From Clostridium sardiniense (GTDB lineage Bacteria; Bacillota; Clostridia; Clostridiales; Clostridiaceae), in the NCBI RefSeq assembly GCF_016907995.1, contig NZ_JAFBDA010000003.1, positions 146,408-210,407 on the forward strand: 64,000 bases of DNA. Reading direction: 5' to 3'. Below are positions 27,974-37,987 of the stretch, in pieces; positions within the stretch are counted from its first letter, which is position 1; every line of letters starts with the position of its first letter. Both the position numbers and the translations under genes were made by a program. The notes beneath the pieces are model-generated. The model searched no databases and was not told the origin of the DNA. It worked only from the letters and a program-made list of their open reading frames with translations.

Positions 27974-28420
27974 TTATAAATTCTTTTCTCTTATAATTAT
28001 CTTAGCTGCTTCTTCAGCCATATCTCCTGTAAATCTCACACATTGATCCTTATGTTCTGGTGAACCCATAGTTAATCCTTTAGTTAGAATCCTACAACAA
28101 GTCACTCTATTAGCTTCTCTAAACTTATCATGCAACTCTTTAGATAATTGAAGTGTCTTGTCTACTTCCTTTCCACCAGCTTCGCTTCTACCAAAAATCA
28201 TTCCGATTGACATAACGGCTCCTGCTAATGCTCCACATGTACATCCTGATCTTCCTATCCCAACTGGGAATCCTGATGCAAATTTAACAACATCATCACT
28301 TAACTCTGGCATGAATTCATCCTTTAAAGTCTTAACTATAGCCTCTGAACAAAAGAAACTACCTACTCTATAATAATTTTCAGCAGTTTCTCTAATTCTT
28401 TTAATATCTTCATCAGTCAA
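27974..28420 (-). CDS. C_GCAxxG_C_C family protein, TTG start
   Basis: This small clostridial protein carries the family cysteine pattern: C near residue 25 (GSFFCSEAIVK), SGCTCGALAGAVMSIGMIFG in the middle, and CCRILTKG...QC near the end. The family is predicted to bind a redox or metal cofactor; function is unproven. The frame is open upstream to an ATG at 28447, but the AAGGAGGG ribosome binding site lies inside that extension and is followed eight bases later by TTG at 28420, which I take as the start (148 aa). It stands alone between uvrA and a Pr6Pr-like protein. Confidence 0.85.
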   Translation of the reverse strand: MTDEDIKRIRETAENYYRVGSFFCSEAIVKTLKDEFMPELSDDVVKFASGFPVGIGRSGCTCGALAGAVMSIGMIFGRSEAGGKEVDKTLQLSKELHDKFREANRVTCCRILTKGLTMGSPEHKDQCVRFTGDMAEEAAKIIIREKNL

Positions 28421-28476
28421 ACTAAATCCCTCCTTAATTATATACATTATAATTTTAACATATATAATTGAAAGTC

Positions 28477-29139
28477 CTAGTTATTCTCTACAAACTTAAC
28501 ATTTCTTTTAACTACATTACTTAATTTTCCTAATAGCTTGTCTACACTCACTATGATAAATGACATACCTATAAATGCTATAACTAAAAATATTAGATAA
28601 TTTAAAAATTCAGCAAATGTAATAGTATTTAAATCTAAGAATGGATATGGGTATGCTCCTATAATATTTCCTATAAATAATGCTCCAAATAAATATACTA
28701 TAGGGAATATAATCCACATACAAATATCTTTATAATTATATCTTCCTTTTCTACCTATAAATAACCAGTCTAAAATAAAGGCAATTGGTGAAAATCCATG
28801 TAGTATGTAACTTTGAACCTTCTCAATACCTTGCTGATTCCAAGCTGAATTTAAAACAAAGAAAAATACTATTCCTGCTATACATATGTAAAGTGTTATT
28901 GCACCTCTTACACTATCTTTATTTAAGAATTGTATTCTTTCTCCTAAAAAAGCTTTATTTATAAACCAAAGCATTACTAATATGTTACTGTATTCTGTAA
29001 AATATGAGAAAAATCCTAGTACTCTTCCCATATATGTTGGTATTTCACTAACTAATATTTGATTAGTAAATGATCCTAATATAGCTAATAATATAATAAT
29101 TCCAGCTATTCCTCTCCAAATTTTATGTACTTTATTCAT
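28477..29139 (-). CDS. Pr6Pr-like integral membrane protein, six spans
   Basis: The 220-aa protein has about six hydrophobic segments and the look of the Pr6Pr membrane family (FSYFTEYSNILVMLWFI, YILHGFSPIAFILDWLF, GAYPYPFLDLN, and a conserved tryptophan near the N-terminus). The family has no settled biochemical role. ATG at 29139 follows GAGGTGAATAA. It lies 56 bases upstream of the C_GCAxxG_C_C gene on the same strand and the pair may be co-transcribed. The family call rests on recall of the pattern, not on a search. Confidence 0.65.
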   Translation of the reverse strand: MNKVHKIWRGIAGIIILLAILGSFTNQILVSEIPTYMGRVLGFFSYFTEYSNILVMLWFINKAFLGERIQFLNKDSVRGAITLYICIAGIVFFFVLNSAWNQQGIEKVQSYILHGFSPIAFILDWLFIGRKGRYNYKDICMWIIFPIVYLFGALFIGNIIGAYPYPFLDLNTITFAEFLNYLIFLVIAFIGMSFIIVSVDKLLGKLSNVVKRNVKFVENN

Positions 29140-29250
29140 TTATTCACCTCGTATTGTTTAATTCTCTTTATAATTATATAAAATTTATTTTGACTGTCAA
29201 ATATTTTAATAATTAAACTATGTTATAGGATTTCATTTAAACTATTATAA

Positions 29251-29296
29251 GAAAAAGAAAGTAATTACTATCAAAATAGTAATTACTTTCTTTTTC
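29251..29296 (-). terminator. Intrinsic terminator after aspT
   Basis: A perfect 20-bp stem (29251-29270 with 29277-29296) with a 6-base loop follows the aspT stop; the descending arm ends in a pyrimidine-rich TTTCTTTTTC on both strands. Confidence 0.8.
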
Positions 29297-29302
29297 TAAA
29301 AC

Positions 29303-30970
29303 TTAATGGACATATAGCAATCCAATAGTAAGAGGCCCCATTATGGTAATCAAAATATTACCTACTGCATAGGAAGGTGTATAACTTAACGCAAATATAC
29401 TACTTCCATTTTCTTCAGTTATAGCATTTAATGCAGCTGTTATTGTACCTGCACCACAAAGTGAACCTATTATATCTACTGGTTCTAATTTTAGTGCATA
29501 TTTTCCAAAGTACAATGAAAGTACATGTGGAATTAGGCATACCAATATACCTATTATTAATACTGCGAATCCCATTGATTTTAATGCAGGAATAAATGCG
29601 CTTCCAGCTTGTAATCCAACTACAGCAATAAATAAATTTAAACCTACACTCTTTAAAAACCAACGTGTTGATGATGGTATTTCTCCAAAATGTGGATGTT
29701 TATTTTGATACCATCCAAATAATAGACCTGAGAATAATGCTCCACCACCACTTCCAAGAGTTAATGGAACATCATGAATTGTTAATGCTAATGTTCCTAT
29801 TAAAACACCTACTATAATCCCAAATGTTAAATAACTAACATCTGTTGAAGTACCATTATCTTTAACATATCCAAATTCTTTTATTATTTTAGATATAGCA
29901 TGTTTAGGTCCTATAAGTGTTAATATATCTCCATTTCTCATTTCTGTTTCGTCTTCTAATTTTTTTCCGTTTCTTTTAACTAATTCTAACATAATGTTAT
30001 TGCTATATAAGTCTTTTAAATTTTTTATATTGAATTCTTTAGTTAACATTATTTCTGATTTTTCTAAAGATACATTCATATACTTTTCATCAGATGTTTC
30101 TACTAAATCATCAGTTTCAGCTTCTACAATATCTGTAAGATCACCTATTATAGTAATATAGTCACCTGAAGCTATAACTGTACTTTGATCAAAATTAGTA
30201 TCTTCACCATTTTTGAATATTTTTTCAAAAGTAACTTTATTTTTAAAGCCCTTTTCAATATCAGATACTGATTTACCTACATATGATGAATCTTCATTAA
30301 CTAAGAAAGCACGCATCTTTATATTATTCACTATGCTTGAATTATCTGATGCATCTCCCTTAAAATGAATCTTTTCAATCATCCTTTTTGTTTCTTCTTT
30401 TAAATTTACTCCTAAAAGCATAGGTGCAATGTTTTTTAAGAAAATAAGTATCCCAACTGTTCCAAAAACATATGTTATTGCATATGCAATTGCAACTTTA
30501 GATTCCATAGCTGATTTTACAGCCGCTGTTGCATTAAGTCCATTTATAGCTGATGCTGATGTTCCTATAACAGCTGATTGTGTAAGAGAACCTGCAATTA
30601 TTCCAGCACCCTCCCCTGCATCTACATGGAATACTTTGAAACAAATCATAGCAACTATAAAAGCAACTACACTAAAAAATACTGAGTGAATAACTAGTTT
30701 TACACCTGATTTTTTTAAACTATTTACAAAAGCAGGTCCAACTTCATATCCTATTGTGAATATGAAAAAGCTAAAGAATATATTTTTTACTATTGGTGAT
30801 ACGTGAAACACTCCAAACTGTCCTATAATTAATCCAATTATAAGTGTTCCAACAGTTGAACCTAGACTAAATGATTTATACTTAAACTTACCTATTAAGT
30901 ATCCAAGTGCTAAGCAAAAGAATATTGCTACACTTGGATTCTTTTCTAAAAAGTCAATAATCACCTTCAT
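29303..30970 (-). CDS. aspT: Aspartate:alanine antiporter, AspT type
   Basis: AspT exchanges external aspartate for internal alanine; with AspD this consumes a cytoplasmic proton and moves net charge, generating proton-motive force. The 555-aa protein has two hydrophobic halves, each an AAEX/YidE duplication permease domain (GAGIIAGSLTQSAVIG in the first, GSLCGAGTITAALNAI in the second), separated by a central cytoplasmic region with two TrkA-C-like domains (about 205-370). Length and architecture fit AspT. It is 44 bases downstream of aspD and followed by a strong terminator, so the two form an operon. Assignment over other YidE/YbjL relatives rests on the aspD neighbour. Confidence 0.88.
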   Translation of the reverse strand: MKVIIDFLEKNPSVAIFFCLALGYLIGKFKYKSFSLGSTVGTLIIGLIIGQFGVFHVSPIVKNIFFSFFIFTIGYEVGPAFVNSLKKSGVKLVIHSVFFSVVAFIVAMICFKVFHVDAGEGAGIIAGSLTQSAVIGTSASAINGLNATAAVKSAMESKVAIAYAITYVFGTVGILIFLKNIAPMLLGVNLKEETKRMIEKIHFKGDASDNSSIVNNIKMRAFLVNEDSSYVGKSVSDIEKGFKNKVTFEKIFKNGEDTNFDQSTVIASGDYITIIGDLTDIVEAETDDLVETSDEKYMNVSLEKSEIMLTKEFNIKNLKDLYSNNIMLELVKRNGKKLEDETEMRNGDILTLIGPKHAISKIIKEFGYVKDNGTSTDVSYLTFGIIVGVLIGTLALTIHDVPLTLGSGGGALFSGLLFGWYQNKHPHFGEIPSSTRWFLKSVGLNLFIAVVGLQAGSAFIPALKSMGFAVLIIGILVCLIPHVLSLYFGKYALKLEPVDIIGSLCGAGTITAALNAITEENGSSIFALSYTPSYAVGNILITIMGPLTIGLLYVH

Positions 30971-31014
30971 ACCAAATCACCTTCTGTTTCTAATAAATGT
31001 TTTTGTTTTACTTA

Positions 31015-32601
31015 TTATTTTTGTTGCTTATAATCACTGTAGTACTCAGAAAGTAATTCTAACACTTGTTTTGCTATTTTTTTATATGCGTCATCTGGTA
31101 AATTAGCTTCAGATACTCTTAATGTTCCAGGTGTTGCTCCAAAGCCTACCCCCTCCATTAATACTACTCCATTCTTTTCTGCTAATTTTAATAAAAAATC
31201 AATTGGTTCAAATCCATTTTCTAAATATTTTCTAAAGTCGCTATTATAGTGACCTTCTGCTAGAGCATATATATCTATCAATGAATAGTATTTTGCATTT
31301 TCCTTGCTATTATCTTCATCAATTCCTAATGTAGAGAATAAATCGTGATATCTTGAAGCTACTAATTTTTTAGAACTTTCAATATATGGATCTTTTTCTT
31401 TTGTAAGTAAAGCTGTTGATGCAAATAATGCCATCATAACTTGTTGAGGTGTAGATAATCCTGATGTATGATAAAGTCCAATTGAACGACTATCCGCAAC
31501 TAAACGGTCTATGAATTTTAATTTACGTGGTTCTAAAGTTACAAGTCCATACCTTTCATCAAGTTTCTTTAATTCTTCTTCTGGAAGTTTTTCTATTAAG
31601 CTATCAAATACATTTTTTTCATTTGCAGCTATTAAACCAATTCTCCATCCTGTTGCTCCATATAATTTTGAGAATGAATATACAAGTAAAGTATTATGTG
31701 GTGCAACACTATATATTGTTTGGAATCCATTTACAAATGTTCCGTAAACATCATCAGTTATAATAATTAAATCCTTACGTTTTTGAACAATCTTAGCTAT
31801 TGCATCTAAAGCTTGATTATCTAATGCTTTTGATCCTGGATTTGAAGGATTTACAAAAAATAATGCTTTGATGCTTTCATCTTCTAACTTTGATAATTCA
31901 TCTGGTGATATAACCCATTTATTTTCTTCTTTAGATCTTAAATCTATTTCTACCATTTCATAATCATCAAGTTCTGGAATTTGTAGATATGGTGTAAATA
32001 TTGGTGTATTAATTGCAATTTTATCTCCTGGTTTTATTAACTTATTTTCTTTAAGTGAATTAAAGATATAGCAAATTGCAGCTGTTCCACCTTCTGTTGG
32101 GAATACTGATGTTTTATCTTTAAGATCTACTCCATTATATAATTCCTTTTGTAGATACATATTTAAAATCTTCTCTATATTAACTAAGCAACGACTTGGA
32201 ACTGGATAGTTATTAGCAACTGCCCCATCAACCAACTCTTTTACTAATTGATCTCCATCTATGCTTAATTCATTTGTATAATATTCAATTATATTTCTTA
32301 AGAACTTATCTATATATTTACTATCATCTAAGAATGATTCAAACCTTCCTCTAATTCCATCTAAGATTGTATAACCAGCTAAATTTCCATCATGCATTGT
32401 CCTTTGAGATTCTAACACTCCAAATTCAACAATTCTTGCAAAAGCCAATCTTGCCTCAGTATTAATCCAATTAGGATTTCCTCTTCCCGCATTTAAGAAC
32501 ACGTTATGCTTTTCATTATTTTTAGCAAGCTTTAGCATATTATGACTGACTTCAAATGCTCCTAAACTTTCTAATTTTTTTTCCTCTTCTCTTGTAATCA
32601 T
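31015..32601 (-). CDS. aspD: Aspartate 4-decarboxylase / aspartate aminotransferase
   Basis: AspD is a PLP enzyme that removes the beta-carboxyl of aspartate to give alanine and CO2. The 528-aa length is well above ordinary aminotransferases (about 400) and fits AspD. Seen are the family block NAGRGNPNWINTEARLAF, the FVNPSNPGSKALD loop, ITDDVYGTF and the PLP lysine in VYSFSKLYGATGWRIGLI. The ATG at 32601 lies eight bases after AAGGAG; a GTG nine bases upstream is less well placed. Adjacent aspT supports the decarboxylation-antiport role in energy conservation or acid tolerance. Confidence 0.92.
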   Translation of the reverse strand: MITREEEKKLESLGAFEVSHNMLKLAKNNEKHNVFLNAGRGNPNWINTEARLAFARIVEFGVLESQRTMHDGNLAGYTILDGIRGRFESFLDDSKYIDKFLRNIIEYYTNELSIDGDQLVKELVDGAVANNYPVPSRCLVNIEKILNMYLQKELYNGVDLKDKTSVFPTEGGTAAICYIFNSLKENKLIKPGDKIAINTPIFTPYLQIPELDDYEMVEIDLRSKEENKWVISPDELSKLEDESIKALFFVNPSNPGSKALDNQALDAIAKIVQKRKDLIIITDDVYGTFVNGFQTIYSVAPHNTLLVYSFSKLYGATGWRIGLIAANEKNVFDSLIEKLPEEELKKLDERYGLVTLEPRKLKFIDRLVADSRSIGLYHTSGLSTPQQVMMALFASTALLTKEKDPYIESSKKLVASRYHDLFSTLGIDEDNSKENAKYYSLIDIYALAEGHYNSDFRKYLENGFEPIDFLLKLAEKNGVVLMEGVGFGATPGTLRVSEANLPDDAYKKIAKQVLELLSEYYSDYKQQK

Positions 32602-32789
32602 ATTGATCACTCCTTTTAATATTTAAAGCTTCTCCCCTAATTTAAATATTAATCTTTTATATACACTTATTACCTATAAATACATACTTTTAATATCAAT
32701 TTACAATTACTATATTAACTATAGTAATAATTTTTTAAAGCTTTTCATTCTACATATCTTATAATTAATAACCATTAATTTGATAAATA

Positions 32790-32963
32790 TTATATTTTTT
32801 CCTGGATGATTTTATAGCCTACACTTATCATTCTGTCTTTTTCTTCATTTTTTGTAATTTTTGAATAATTATGTTTATATTCTGTGACATATTCAAACTT
32901 ATTTAATCTTCTTATATCTATATGTATTATATAACTCACTATAATCCTATACTTAAATTCCAT
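32790..32963 (-). CDS. Doubtful 57-codon ORF upstream of aspD
   Basis: A frame runs MEFKYRIIVSYIIHIDIRRL to an end VGYKIIQEKI, rich in Lys, Glu, Ile and Tyr. It is longer than expected by chance in DNA this AT-rich, and its composition looks protein-like, but no ribosome binding site precedes the ATG and I recognise no family. It may be a gene remnant. The rest of the 32602-33054 gap shows nothing else I can support. Confidence 0.2.
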   Translation of the reverse strand: MEFKYRIIVSYIIHIDIRRLNKFEYVTEYKHNYSKITKNEEKDRMISVGYKIIQEKI

Positions 32964-33054
32964 ATACTACATATATAAACACTTTTAACGAACCTATATA
33001 TAAATTCATTGTATTAACTTAATCTACTATATATATTCATAAATCTTCTACCTA

Positions 33055-33093
33055 ATAAAAAAAGACTAGAGAATTATATCTCTAATCTTTTGT
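33055..33093 (-). terminator. Intrinsic terminator after uvrB
   Basis: On the minus strand a 13-bp stem with one G-U pair (AAAAGATTAGAGA with TCTCTAGTCTTTT) is followed by TTTTATT. Confidence 0.75.
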
Positions 33094-33103
33094 AATATTT
33101 ATT

Positions 33104-35083
33104 TTATTTTTTATCCTTCAATTTCTTAATCATATCTCTAAGTTCAGCTGCCCTTTCAAATTGAAGATTCTTTGAAGCATCCATCATTTCGTCTGTATAC
33201 TCTTTAATTAATTTTTCTCTTTCCTTCTTTGTAAGCTTCTTAGGTTGATTTTCTATTTCATACTTAGTCTCTTCCTCTGCTACCTTTGTTGCTTCAATTA
33301 CTTCTCTCACATCTTTAATAATTGTTTGAGGTGTAATGTTATGTTCTTTATTATATGCTTCCTGAATAACTCTTCTTCTTTCAGTTTCTTTAATAGCTCT
33401 GTCCATTGAACCAGTTATTCTATCTGCATACATTATAACCTTACTTTCTGAGTTTCTTGCAGCTCTTCCTATCGTTTGAATAAGTGAGGTTTCCGATCTT
33501 AAGAAACCTTCTTTATCTGCATCTAATATTGCAACCAACGCAACTTCTGGAATGTCTAAACCTTCTCTTAAAAGATTAATTCCAACTAATACATCAAACT
33601 CACCAGTTCTTAAATCTCTTATAATCCTCATTCTTTCAAGTGTATCTATATCAGAATGCATGTAGGTAGTTTTTACTCCAAGTTCTGTTAGATACTTTGT
33701 TAAATCTTCCGCCATCTTTTTTGTTAAAGTTGTTATAAGAGTTCTAAAACCTCGTTTTGTTGTTTCTCCTATTTCTCCGTATAAATCATCAATCTGACCA
33801 TTAACTGGCTTTATAATTATTTGTGGATCTAATAATCCTGTAGGTCTTATAATCTGCTCTGCAATAACAGTTGCATGTTCTTCTTCATATTTTGCTGGTG
33901 TTGCACTTACGAATACAACTTGATTTATTTTCTTTTCAAACTCTTGGAATTTTAAAGGTCTATTATCATATGCACATGGAAGTCTAAATCCATATTCAAC
34001 TAATGAATCTTTTCTTGATCTATCACCCGCATACATCGCTCTAACCTGTGGTAGTGTTACGTGGCTTTCATCTATAAACATTAAGTATTCATCTTTTGGA
34101 AAGTAATCAAGTAATGTTTTAGGTGGAGTTCCTGGTGCTCTTCCATCTAATATTCTAGAGTAATTCTCTATACCACTACAATATCCCATCTCTCTTATCA
34201 TTTCGATATCAAAGTTAGTTCTTTGCCTTAATCTCTGAGCTTCTAATAATTTATCCTCAGCATTTAAAACTCTTAACCTCTCTTCAAGCTCTTCTTCAAT
34301 TACTGAAATTGATCTTTCTAATACTTCTTTTGAAGCAGCAAAGTGAGATGCTGGATATATTTGAGCATGATTTCTTTCCCCAAGTATTTTTCCTGTTAAA
34401 ACATCAAACTCTCTTATTCTATCAATTTCATCTCCAAAAAATTCAACTCTTATTCCTTTATTTGAAGATGATGCTGGAATAATATCTAAAGAATCTCCTC
34501 TAACTCTAAATGTTCCTCTTGAGAAATCAATATCATTTCGTTCATATTGAATTTCTATAAGTTTCTTTATTATCTCATCTCTATCTTTTTGCATTCCAGT
34601 TCTAAGACTTATTGTAAGTTTCTTATATTCATCTGGATTACCAAGACCATATATGCATGATACAGATGCAACTATAATAACGTCTTTTCTTTCAAAAAGT
34701 GCTGATGTAGCTGAGTGACGAAGCTTATCTATCTCATCATTTATTGAAGCATCCTTTTCTATAAATGTATCTGTTTGTGGCACATACGCTTCTGGCTGAT
34801 AGTAATCATAGTAAGAAACGAAATATTCTACTATACTATCTGGAAAAAACTCTTTAAATTCTGAACAAAGTTGTGCTGCTAGAGTTTTATTATGTGCTAA
34901 TATAATAGTTGGTTTTTGAGTTCTTTCTATTATATTTGCCATAGTAAATGTCTTTCCTGATCCAGTAACTCCTAAAAGTGTCTGAAACTCATTACCTGCA
35001 TTTATAGATTCTACTAATTTATCTATAGCTTTCGGTTGATCTCCCGTAGGCTTAAATTTAGATTTTATCTTAAATTCTCCCAT
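33104..35083 (-). CDS. uvrB: Excinuclease ABC subunit B
   Basis: UvrB is the damage-verifying helicase-like ATPase of nucleotide excision repair. The 659-aa protein has Walker [18 protein letters not shown] near residue 40, the beta-hairpin [16 protein letters not shown], the DEAD-like [11 protein letters not shown], helicase motif [12 protein letters not shown], and the C-terminal UVR domain (about 620-657) that contacts UvrC. ATG at 35083 follows GAGGTGAAATA. A promoter-like TTGCAA...GATAAT occurs upstream on the minus strand near 35170-35200, with no clear SOS box. Confidence 0.97.
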   Translation of the reverse strand: MGEFKIKSKFKPTGDQPKAIDKLVESINAGNEFQTLLGVTGSGKTFTMANIIERTQKPTIILAHNKTLAAQLCSEFKEFFPDSIVEYFVSYYDYYQPEAYVPQTDTFIEKDASINDEIDKLRHSATSALFERKDVIIVASVSCIYGLGNPDEYKKLTISLRTGMQKDRDEIIKKLIEIQYERNDIDFSRGTFRVRGDSLDIIPASSSNKGIRVEFFGDEIDRIREFDVLTGKILGERNHAQIYPASHFAASKEVLERSISVIEEELEERLRVLNAEDKLLEAQRLRQRTNFDIEMIREMGYCSGIENYSRILDGRAPGTPPKTLLDYFPKDEYLMFIDESHVTLPQVRAMYAGDRSRKDSLVEYGFRLPCAYDNRPLKFQEFEKKINQVVFVSATPAKYEEEHATVIAEQIIRPTGLLDPQIIIKPVNGQIDDLYGEIGETTKRGFRTLITTLTKKMAEDLTKYLTELGVKTTYMHSDIDTLERMRIIRDLRTGEFDVLVGINLLREGLDIPEVALVAILDADKEGFLRSETSLIQTIGRAARNSESKVIMYADRITGSMDRAIKETERRRVIQEAYNKEHNITPQTIIKDVREVIEATKVAEEETKYEIENQPKKLTKKEREKLIKEYTDEMMDASKNLQFERAAELRDMIKKLKDKK

Positions 35084-35230
35084 TATTTCACCTCAATTTC
35101 ATGTATAATATAAATTTCAAAGTATATCATACCTCATTAATTCTTTACTAAATTCAATCTTATTTATACATTATCCCAAAATTTATTCTTTTGCAAATAG
35201 TATTTGTTTTGCTAAAATATCTTGTAATAT

Positions 35231-35298
35231 AAAGAAGCTTCCTATATCTATTTTTATTAATTAAAGTAATAAAAATTATATATAGGAAACCTCTTTGT
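35231..35298 (-). terminator. Long hairpin between the PDZ gene and uvrB
   Basis: Two arms of nearly 30 bases (AAAGAAG..TTCCTATAT side near 35235 and its complement ending near 35297) pair with a few mismatches around a 7-base loop. It follows the PDZ-gene stop and precedes uvrB, so it probably ends the upstream transcript; a U-rich tail is weak. Confidence 0.5.
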
Positions 35299-35303
35299 TC
35301 TAA

Positions 35304-36581
35304 TTATGAGCTTTTTTGTTCATCTTTTATTTTTTCTAATATTTCATTTATTCTTTTCTTATTTATTTCTATCTTTTTGTCTTCATCTACAAATCTAGGT
35401 ACAAGAAGCATTCCTGCCCCTTTTCCTTTTCCAACCCGTACTTTCTTTCTACTTTCTGATTTACTCTTTATTTCAATTTCTACATCGAAATGATTATCCT
35501 TCAGAGCTTGATATATTTGTTTCTCACTTTCTATATCCTTACCTTCAATAGATATTATCCTATCTCCAACTTTTATTCCAGCAGAATAAGCTTTTGAAAA
35601 TGGTACAACCTCTAGCACACAAATACTATGCTCATCACTATAAAAGATAGGTTCTTTTTTATCTTCCATCATTCTTTCGAATCTAATAACAGCTACATAA
35701 AGTAATGGTACTAATATTATTGCTATTATTTTACCTGCTAGTCCAATTTCTGCTATGATAGATATTAAAGATATAACAATACCATAAATAACAATGTATA
35801 TTCCTGAACTTATGCTTTTTCCTCTCTTCGTCTTAGTGAATGTCGCTGTATTATAGCTTACCAATCCAAACAAAGGTATCATTCCTAATATTGCAGTACT
35901 TATTAAATTTAATGTACTACTATTTGAAAATATAGGCCACCATCCTGGTGTACTTATATTGTTATTAATTATATCTGAATTCATATTACTAGATAATGCT
36001 ATAAATAAAGTAATTGGTATTGCCCAAGACCTATTTAAAACATACCCACCAATTAATCTATTATTCTTTTTAGAAAAGGCAGGTATTGCACCTTTACTTC
36101 CATCAATCATAATCAGAAATCCTTGGATTATATGTATAATTCCAATAAATATTATAAGTGACGATATATCTAATTTTAAGAAACTATTACTATCTCCACC
36201 TATATTAAAATATGTAACTACTATACTTAAAGCACCAATAATTCCTCCTGCATATGCAAAGCTCGTTAATTTTGTTTTAAAGAATATTGATATTATTGAT
36301 ATAATAAACAGTAATTCAATTCCTGAGTTCTCTTTAAATACTACTCCTAATATGCTAAGCATTAAACTTGCAAAGATTCCTCCAATTAATCCTAATGTTA
36401 TTTGGGATAATGTAAGTTCTAGGGGAGAGTTAATACTCTCCCCTGTAACCATTTTTTGCATAAAAGCAAGTTTTTTATTTTTTAAATAAAACATTACGCC
36501 AAGTATAACTAAAATTAATAATAGAGAAGGTTCGATAATTATATATGCTAATGATCTTAATGTGTATAAAACTAAATCCAT
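35304..36581 (-). CDS. Multi-span membrane protein with C-terminal PDZ domain (MinJ-like)
   Basis: The 425-aa protein has about seven to eight membrane spans over residues 10-300 and then a PDZ domain (about 320-395: ICVLEVVPFSKAYSAGIKVGDRIISIEGKDI). In Bacillus the topologically similar MinJ links DivIVA to MinCD at division sites, and its gene also lies next to ctpB and near ftsEX and uvrBA, as here. Synteny and architecture suggest a MinJ relative, but sequence identity was not tested and clostridia may use it differently. It is 17 bases behind the protease gene, in the same operon. A GC-rich hairpin lies inside its 5' coding part. Confidence 0.75.
   Translation of the reverse strand: MDLVLYTLRSLAYIIIEPSLLLILVILGVMFYLKNKKLAFMQKMVTGESINSPLELTLSQITLGLIGGIFASLMLSILGVVFKENSGIELLFIISIISIFFKTKLTSFAYAGGIIGALSIVVTYFNIGGDSNSFLKLDISSLIIFIGIIHIIQGFLIMIDGSKGAIPAFSKKNNRLIGGYVLNRSWAIPITLFIALSSNMNSDIINNNISTPGWWPIFSNSSTLNLISTAILGMIPLFGLVSYNTATFTKTKRGKSISSGIYIVIYGIVISLISIIAEIGLAGKIIAIILVPLLYVAVIRFERMMEDKKEPIFYSDEHSICVLEVVPFSKAYSAGIKVGDRIISIEGKDIESEKQIYQALKDNHFDVEIEIKSKSESRKKVRVGKGKGAGMLLVPRFVDEDKKIEINKKRINEILEKIKDEQKSS
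36421..36444. repeat. GC-rich hairpin inside the PDZ-gene coding sequence
   Basis: AGGGGAGAGT, a 4-base loop and ACTCTCCCCT form a perfect 10-bp stem within codons for GESINSPL. Such a GC-rich dyad stands out in this AT-rich genome and may slow ribosomes or act on mRNA stability. Confidence 0.5.
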
Positions 36582-36598
36582 TGCTCCTCCTAAATCTA

Positions 36599-37840
36599 CT
36601 ACTTATTTATTTTGTTATCTATGACCTCCAAAGCTTTCTTAAGTTGATTATCTTTATCTTTACTGTAAGGCTTATTTAAAAGCTCTTTAGGAATTTCTAC
36701 AACATCGTCTGGCTTTATTCCTTTATGATGGATATTTTCTCCATTTGGAGTGTAATACTTTGATATAGTAACTTTTAAAGCACTTCCATCATCAAACTGA
36801 ACTGGTGCCTGAACTATTCCTTTACCGAAAGTATTAGTTCCTACTATAGTTGCAGCCTTATAATCTCTTAAAGCACCTGTAACAACCTCTGAAGCGCTTG
36901 CACTTCCTCCATCAACAAGAACAACTAATGGCATACCTTCAGCTATTCCTCCTTTTGAAACTTCTTCAGTTTTATTATCATATTTATCTACTGTATATGT
37001 TATTAGTTTACCCTTAGGAATGAATTGTGATGCAACCCCAACTGCTTCTGACAGATATCCACCTGGATTTCCTCTTAAATCCAATATCATTCCCTTCATT
37101 CCTTTTGCTTTTAAAGCTTCTATTTCCTTTTTGAAATCTTCTGTAACATTAGCATTGAACGATGTAATTTGGATATATCCTACATCTTTTTGGATCATTT
37201 CACCCTTTACTGAATCAGTCTTTATAGTATCCCTCATAACTTTAACATCAAATGGTGATTCTTTTCCTCTTTGAATAGTCAATGTTATTTCTTCTTTCTT
37301 TTTACCAGTAATTAGAGATGTTGCTTTTTCTACATCAGCTCCAACCTTTTCACCATTTACTGCAATTATGACATCATCACTCTTAATTCCGGCTTTTGCA
37401 GCTGGTGATCCATCTATAGGTGATATTACAGTTACTTTGCCATCTTTAACACCTACATAAACACCTATTCCCATGTATTCACCTGAATTTTGTTCATTAA
37501 ACTTTTTAAACTCATTTTTATTCATATAGACTGTATATGGATCACCCAAAGAATTTACCATACCTTTTATTGCACCTTCTAGTGCTACTTCATCATTAAT
37601 TTCACCATCATAATTTTTTACTAATGCATCCCTAACTTGGAATAACTCTTTATACTTATTTACGTCGTTAAATTCTTTAAATGTACTATTTACTTTAGAA
37701 TTTGTTGATGCAAGTACTACACCCTTTGTTGCAAAAATATTCCCTACATAAAAACTTCCCAAACACAAACAAACAACAAAAAGCACTCCTACTATTATGT
37801 AGACTAACCTCTTGTTGTTTTTATTACTATTTTGCTTCAT
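36599..37840 (-). CDS. C-terminal processing peptidase, S41 family (CtpA/CtpB)
   Basis: This is a secreted or membrane-tethered serine protease with a PDZ domain. The 413-aa protein has an N-terminal anchor (about 12-32), a PDZ domain (about 115-200: GVYVGVKDGKVTVISPIDGS), and the S41 core with the catalytic serine in VDGGSASASEVVTGAL and lysine in GTNTFGKGIVQAP. In Bacillus, CtpB cleaves SpoIVFA during sporulation and its gene sits beside ftsEX and minJ, matching this order. The substrate here is not known. ATG at 37840 follows AAAGGATG. Confidence 0.92.
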   Translation of the reverse strand: MKQNSNKNNKRLVYIIVGVLFVVCLCLGSFYVGNIFATKGVVLASTNSKVNSTFKEFNDVNKYKELFQVRDALVKNYDGEINDEVALEGAIKGMVNSLGDPYTVYMNKNEFKKFNEQNSGEYMGIGVYVGVKDGKVTVISPIDGSPAAKAGIKSDDVIIAVNGEKVGADVEKATSLITGKKKEEITLTIQRGKESPFDVKVMRDTIKTDSVKGEMIQKDVGYIQITSFNANVTEDFKKEIEALKAKGMKGMILDLRGNPGGYLSEAVGVASQFIPKGKLITYTVDKYDNKTEEVSKGGIAEGMPLVVLVDGGSASASEVVTGALRDYKAATIVGTNTFGKGIVQAPVQFDDGSALKVTISKYYTPNGENIHHKGIKPDDVVEIPKELLNKPYSKDKDNQLKKALEVIDNKINK

Positions 37841-37921
37841 TAAAACAACATCCTTTCTAAACTCTCAATGCTATATAATTAAATAGTATAAAGCATAATA
37901 CCCAATTTTTCCATATTAAAC

Positions 37922-37955
37922 TAAACTCAGTAGGAATAAATTCCTACTGAGTTTA
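37922..37955 (-). terminator. Hairpin after ftsX
   Basis: A perfect 15-bp stem (37922-37936 with 37941-37955) with a 4-base loop lies between ftsX and ctpB. The U-tract is poor on the minus strand, so it may be a partial terminator. Confidence 0.6.
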
Positions 37956-37987
37956 TCATAGTTATATTCTATTCAATTTAATAAATT

